Below, piece by piece: positions 58,660 to 64,000 of a DNA stretch of 64,000 bases. The notes beneath the pieces are model-generated. The model had not been told where the DNA came from. It searched no databases and was given only the letters and a program-made list of their open reading frames with translations. The stretch's first letter is position 1. Each line of letters opens with the position of its first letter. The stretch comes from Plazaster borealis (Eukaryota > Echinodermata > Asteroidea > Forcipulatida > Labidiasteridae): assembly GCA_021014325.1 (NCBI GenBank), contig CM037472.1:5208001-5272000 (forward strand). Direction: 5' to 3'. The translations under genes were made by a program, and so were the position numbers.

Positions 58660-61600
58660 GAGGTACCTCCTAACTCACCTCGTACCTATCACTCCGTGCC
58701 TCCTTTAGCCAAGCCTCGAGGTACATTGCTCAGACCAAGGACACCTATAGAGAAACGAAGAAGAGTAAGTAGTGCATGTAAAGAATAATGTGCTTCAGGC
58801 CTATGCCTGGCTTCATGCCAAGGATGATCGTCTTGGACAATCCAACAGAATCCAAAAAGAAAATATGTATTGTGATTTGTTTTCCCATGGTTGTTTTGGG
58901 GAGCTAATTAATGATTATTATGTAATGAATCTATTGATCTGTTGTGGACAGTGTGGACCACACCACCAGGGAGATCAAACAAGAAAGTAACAGAACTGGG
59001 TGACCAGCGTATCACAGTAAGCAGAGCCGTGAAAATGGGCCCAGTTCACATGACTTTAGTAAATTCTGACATAATTCAGATACTTGAAAGTTGGAAAGGT
59101 TTTGAAATGTTGAGAATGCAGAAAATAGGGGGAAAGTTTTGAACTTGTAGTTCATTTGTACATAATATTGTATAGGTCACAGATCAGTTGACTATTAGAT
59201 TCTTAGTACTTTTGGAATATTACATTGTAGCCTTGCTGGTTTTTGCTCTTAGTATCATTATAGGAATAGGAGAAGAAAATAAGTTGTTCTACATGTAGTG
59301 AAAGGATCTAGCTAACTTTAGGCCAATAATTGTAGGTAGATATACAAGTTATTGAACCATTCTCTCTCTACATATCAAACACACTCTACTTTGAAGTTTA
59401 TCTCTTTAGCCTACTCAAAGTGGGTTGAACAAAAAAAGGGGCTGTCATGACGAATAGATTATTGATTGTTTGTTATTACCATAAGGTCATGCAATTGTAT
59501 CTTGCCAGAAAGGCATTTTGTATTGCATCAGACTTCACTTTGAGGTTGTTGTTGCTTTTAGATCCATCTGAAGGCCAACTGTGTAGAGGTTGAGTTTATT
59601 GTTTAGTAGGTGTCTTTGGTTAGGGGATAGCCCTGTTGTTATTAGTGAAGCATTAATAATCCCCAAGGCTTCTGCCAAGGATGCCTCATCCTACTCATCA
59701 TTGGGTAGGTCTTAAACTTTGAGGTTATTTACTAAAGGTTAAAAAGTAAGCAGGTTTTTAGTTTAGTTTTATGATTGACAATTAACAGGCCTACACCGAC
59801 CCAGGACAGGCAGGCATAGAGCAGGGTTTACAACCTCAGTTACATCAGGTTAGCACAAAGCAAGTACTGTTGACTGATCCCGATTGTATTTCTGCCTCTC
59901 TCTTGTACATCTACAAAAACCCTTGTCCTACCCCAATGGCCCTCCCTTATACCCCACCCATGATCCTCCGCCTACCCATCCTCCGTCCTAAACAGCAGCA
60001 GCAGCGAGTGGAAGCTCTCAGGATCCGAGAAGAGCCAAGAGGATTCCAACCACAGCCGATTAGGGTGAGTCCAGTATGAAATATGTTTTCTTTATATTGT
60101 TTCATTTGTTAAAAGTCGTAAGGAGGGAGGGAATGCCTCATTTTTACAAAAGGAAATCTGTATTTCAACCTACAAGACAACACAATAAAAATGTGAAGAT
60201 GATGTTTAGGTATAAATGGAACGTTTATACACCTACGGGTACATAACCACTCAATTTAGAAATTATGTACATTGGTAAAACCATGGAGGTAGAATTAGCC
60301 ATATAACCTATGACATCACATGTTTACAAAAGAGCCACAGAGCCTAGACTTCCCCCACAGGCACGATTTGTACACAGCTCAGTGGAAGGAAAACATTCAA
60401 TCTTATATTTTATGGAGATTGCGCTGTCTGATTTTTATCAACTTTTGATATGAAGAAAGGGGGGAACTTGTTCAGCTGTTATTTTTTATAACTCTTGAGT
60501 TTATGTGGATATTATTACACAAAATGTCAAATTTTCCATTCGACCCAGTGTAGTATCTCGCATGCCGGAAAGGCCCTGGAATGTACTAGGTCACTCTTTT
60601 TGTAAACAAAGGTTACATGGTGAATACATGTATACTGTATGGTCATGTGAGCGTCGCATTAAAGACTACTACATTGGGTTGAATCATTCTTCTTCTTTCT
60701 TTTTTTTTGGGGGGGGGCAACCTAATCAATACTTTATATGCATGTTATTTTGCACATATTTAAAAGGTGTGTCTCGTTGTCCTCTCTAGAAAGCAAAACC
60801 ACCAAAGGCCAGACAGGATGAAACCCAGCTGCAGCTGAATCCAAATAATAATCCATCACCAGTTTTAAGGTAAGCTCATCTTCAATTAGTACATAACATT
60901 CACATTTGATCTTTTCCCAACTCGTTTTTTCTCAATGGTTGGGTCAGTCTTGTAATCATTACACTCCTGACCTTAGAGATAAGACTTCATATAAAAGAAG
61001 AGAAGTCTGCGTTAAGTTTCCATTCAAGACAAACTTCAAAACAGTTGAAAGGTTACAAAGATCTATGGTATAAAGGTCATGTCACACGAGGCAATTTACA
61101 GGCAACCAGTTCCAGGCAATCTCCAATAAGGAAATTCATTCATATTTTATTTGTTTCATTATTTTCTTGGGGATAGTGAGGAAAGCTAGAAGAATGTCTC
61201 TTGTGCTGCTGAAATGTTCCTTGTGCATACAGTGCAGTTGGTTGCCTCCAAGTTGCCTGAAAAAAATTGCCCTGTCTGTGTGACATGTCCTTAAGAACCA
61301 TATCTGAAAAATCACAGTAAGAGATACATAGTCAGGCCTGGAATTACATGGACGCCACGAAGGCCATGGCCTCTGTTGCCCTGGTCTTGGCCTTGGTGCC
61401 CCTTCAAAACTTTCCCACAGACTTTAAGATTTTCCAATGGAAGTGCCATTTGCAAAATGAAAATGGCCTTGCCCTCTCCAAGACGAAATTCCAGGCCTGC
61501 ATAGTAGTGAGATAACCCACATGACGTACAACAAACAAAAACCCTTAACAAAAGGACAAATCATCAGTCATTACAAAAACAGAAGATAAAAGATGAGTGA

Positions 61601-61984
61601 ATAGACTCATGCAAGTCTTAAGCAAATTAGATCGTTGGGATAGAGTTCTGATAGAGTGCCGCTGGATGGACTAAGAGCATGTCTAGTTCTTGGTGTTGAG
61701 GAAGTAGTTAGAAGGGCTAGATTGAATGCGTTGTTATGGGTACATCCAATGCATGAGTGATGAAAAGCGGGAGAAGAAGGTGCTTGAAATACAGGTTGAG
61801 GGCGTTTGCCCACGTGGTCGCCAAAGAAAGCACTAGATGGACAACATCCCAGTCGACCTCAAGTGCATTGACTCTAACCTTATCTAAGACTGGGTATGCA
61901 TGAAGAAATGCAATTAAGCTACAATGTAGGCGGACATGAATGCGTCGAACCCTCAACTTTGGGGAACAAGCGACTTTAAACCCT

Positions 61985-62027
<43 letters not shown>

Positions 62028-63894
62028 GACCTGCGAAAGCGCCGGATTTTGTTTCCAGCACATGTTTGAGAAATGTGCATAGGAAATGGGGTTCCCTAAT
62101 ATTGTTGAATGTGTGCAAGACTCGAAAGGTCTATTATAGAGGGTCAGCTTGGGGTAGAGAACAGTGTGGAAAATGAGAGTGGAGAGAGACTGGAAAGAAT
62201 ATTACAAACCAGTGGTGTGCTTCATAATTAAAGTAGATTAACTCAGCCTGGTGATGATCAACGTGCTTCAGTTTCAATTCCAAACAGTTTTACCCCTGAA
62301 ACAAACACCCTCAAATAATTTATCAAAAATGTTCATTTCAATTTGGCTTTTATAGGAAGTCCGTCCGAAACTTTGTGGCTGCAACTAACAGCGGGGTAAC
62401 CCATCTTGAAGATCTGGGGCTTGAGGAGCTGAGTCTCCGCTCTTTGAGCACAGGCAGGGAATCCAGTCTCGCTCCGTCCATCATTGAAGATATTCAAAAT
62501 GCAAACAAGAAGTTGGTGGGACTGGAGGAGTGTTATAGGAAAGTCTGTAAGGTAAGGTTCTTGTAAATAAAGATGAGTAGTTTTTTGTTTTTTATTTTTA
62601 TTTGATTACACATCCAACAGCACAATTAGAGCCAATAACAGGATGAATAGGAGACGAGAAGAAATACTCAGTTTTAGATTGTGGGAAGAAAACCCCAATG
62701 GGGGGAAACCCACGCAATCAGGTAGGGACTGAAAACCCAATCAACATGCAAGGCTCCGGTCTGAGGTGGGATTTGAACCGGGGTCCACAGAGGTGAAAGG
62801 CAGGGAAAGAAACCACTGAGCCAACCTGATCCCCCTCAGGGACTTACTCAGGGATGAGAAATTTCAGACTTTTCTGAACTCAGACTTAAAGTCAGTCTGT
62901 TGAAGAAAATCAGCTGTTGTTTTTGTCCCCATATAAAGAAATCCTACTATTTGATCTTCTCTAGTGCTGAGGACATTGTTCCTAAAAGCTCTGTGAAATC
63001 TAAACCCCAGGGGTTACTAAAAGGTCAAAATGCCAACATTTCAACATACCTTTCTGAAATTTGAATCATAGTTTCAGACTTTTTTGTCAGCAATGACTCT
63101 CACCCCTGTATACTGTACCATGGAGGGATACTGTGCATTTTCATTGGGATCCATGATGAGTCCATTCACTTATTACACATGATGTGGCATTCTTGTAATT
63201 ATTTATACCTCTATTTGATTCTTTACTACTGACATGGATAATGAAATAACATGCTGCATCTAAAAGTATGATTGACATCAAATCGTAACTTTAATTACGG
63301 TAGACAATTAAGCACACAAAGATCATGTTACAGGCTTATGATGTTTAGAGACAAAATAAAGACCTTGTATTCAGTGTTTTACTGAGCTAGAAAGATAAAA
63401 AGGGTAGCAAGTTTACATTGGCTTAATTTGTATGATCTTCTCACTCAGTATCTTTGGAGGAAGAGGACAAAATGTCTATATTTGTGCCACTCTATACACA
63501 ATAGGCACTTTTCAAAACCACGGCTTGGGTTTGGGCTTCAGATTGGGGCTTCAGCTTGGGCCTTAGCTAGGGCTCTGTCCACCTGGTTGAAGCCCCGTAA
63601 GGAAAGCGCACACTTTCAAAATAACTAACCCAAGCCGTGACTTTGAAAAAGGCCATAGACTGCTACCATCTGTGTCATGTCCCCTGTGTAAAATAGTAAT
63701 TCTAATTACTGACTATAATAAGGGGACCAGACTATAGTCCCGCCTCAGTTTGGTTTACAGTTTGGTTTACAATGATTTGACTTGTGTTTATTACAGGGGA
63801 ATCTCTCCAGTTTGCAAAGCCTTTTACCAGCAAGGAAATCTGGAGGCCCATCAAGCCTGAGAACAAAGACAGTAGCTACACCATTGACAATTAG
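58660..63894 (+). CDS. Unrecognised Pro/Gln-rich protein, internal exons, open at both ends
   Basis: Five exons keep one open frame across four introns: 58660-58764, 59789-60064, 60790-60869, 62356-62551 and 63797-63894, 218 codons in all. Each has a good acceptor and a GT donor (GTAAGT, GTGAGT, GTAAGC, GTAAGG, GTATTT). The first encodes a proline-rich basic stretch (PRTYHSVPPLAKPRG, ending EKRRR). The second has a Pro-rich run, a QQQQ tract and RVEALRIREEPRG. The fourth reads as an acidic amphipathic helix (THLEDLGLEELSLRSL, NANKKLVGLEECYRKV). The last is Ser/Lys-rich. No signal peptide, membrane segment or known domain is visible, and I cannot name the family. It looks like a scaffold or cytoskeletal protein with disorder and short coiled coils, which is inference. 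The start exon is upstream of 58660 (none found) and the 3' end is beyond the window. Confidence 0.65.
61072..61292. mobile_element. Inverted-repeat element, 'GGCAACC' family
   Basis: AAAGGTCATGTCACACGAGG and TGTGTGACATGTCCTT are inverted. The inner GGCAACCAGTTCCAGGCAAT is the reverse of the arm in 33381-33588. Confidence 0.8.
61333..61502. mobile_element. Inverted-repeat element, 'GGCCTTGGTGCCCC' family
   Basis: CAGGCCTGGAATTACATGG and GAAATTCCAGGCCTG are inverted. The centre is almost identical to 23965-24138. Confidence 0.75.
61735..62026 (+). pseudogene. RTE-like non-LTR C-terminal remnant with (TAG)n tail
   Basis: One frame reads VLEIQVEGVCPRGRQRKH-stop-MDNIPVDLK, which resembles the GRGRPKKRW-x-DNI-x-DL block near the C-terminus of RTE-type polyproteins. 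Stops interrupt it. It is followed by about 13 TAG units (61988-62026). Confidence 0.55.
62598..62836 (-). mobile_element. tRNA-derived SINE family 3 copy
   Basis: TTACACATCCAACAGCACAA starts it and AACCTGATCCCC ends it. On the minus strand the A box GGCTCAGTGG and B box GGTTCAAATCC are well kept. It lies in an intron of the unrecognised gene. Confidence 0.82.
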
Positions 63895-64000
63895 GTATTT
63901 TTAAACACTTATTTTTCAACTGTGCTTTTATCATAAATGTCCACTGACTACTGTTTCCTCCTACTGAGTTTACTGTATGTTGCACTAGCATTTCGTAGCA

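Noticed and set aside
61717..62118. 133-codon minus-strand frame with poly-Thr
   Set aside because: The Thr run is the (TAG)n microsatellite read backwards. The rest is antisense to a retroelement remnant.
58660..63894. Assigning a name to the right-hand gene
   Set aside because: Centrosomal and scaffold families were considered from the Pro-rich and helical content, but no specific motif supports any of them.

Overview
This is a window of an animal nuclear genome: intron-rich genes with GT-AG splice sites and short exons, embedded in AT-rich DNA full of short inverted-repeat elements, tRNA-derived SINEs and decayed non-LTR retrotransposons. The conserved genes and the repeat style suggest an invertebrate deuterostome. 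An echinoderm is my best guess, but that is inference. Long open frames are rare, and almost all coding sequence lies in exons under 350 bp, so genes were read exon by exon with phase checked across every junction.

Layout: (1) About 0.7-6.0 kb, + strand: the last five exons of an actin maturation protease (ACTMAP/C19orf54 family). (2) 6.0-13.6 kb: no gene seen; repeats, including a short retroelement fragment with a hammerhead-ribozyme-like core. (3) 13.6-26.1 kb, - strand: a complete nine-exon pinin gene (PNN, 471 aa). (4) 26.66-30.43 kb, + strand: a complete five-exon TRAPPC6B gene (156 aa), head to head with PNN across about 534 bp. From general knowledge, human PNN and TRAPPC6B are also divergent neighbours, so this looks like an old shared promoter region. 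(5) 35.2-40.1 kb and 47.3-50.8 kb, - strand: two paralogous genes for probably secreted proteins, built from the fibrinogen-like module otherwise known in contactin-associated proteins (CNTNAP/neurexin IV). The first has a signal peptide and three tandem copies of the N-terminal half-module. (6) 58.66-63.9 kb, + strand: five in-phase exons of a proline/glutamine-rich protein that I do not recognise, running off the window.

The rest is mobile DNA. Several families of MITE-like elements carry TTAA at both ends. At least three sit inside other repeats so that removing them restores a plausible uninterrupted host repeat, which gives relative insertion ages. Three tRNA-derived SINE families, L2/CR1-like and RTE-like non-LTR remnants, and several long perfect or near-perfect palindromes complete the picture. 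PNN (splicing and exon-junction-associated nuclear protein) and TRAPPC6B (ER-Golgi vesicle tethering) share a promoter region but not a pathway. The two CNTNAP-module genes form a local tandem family.
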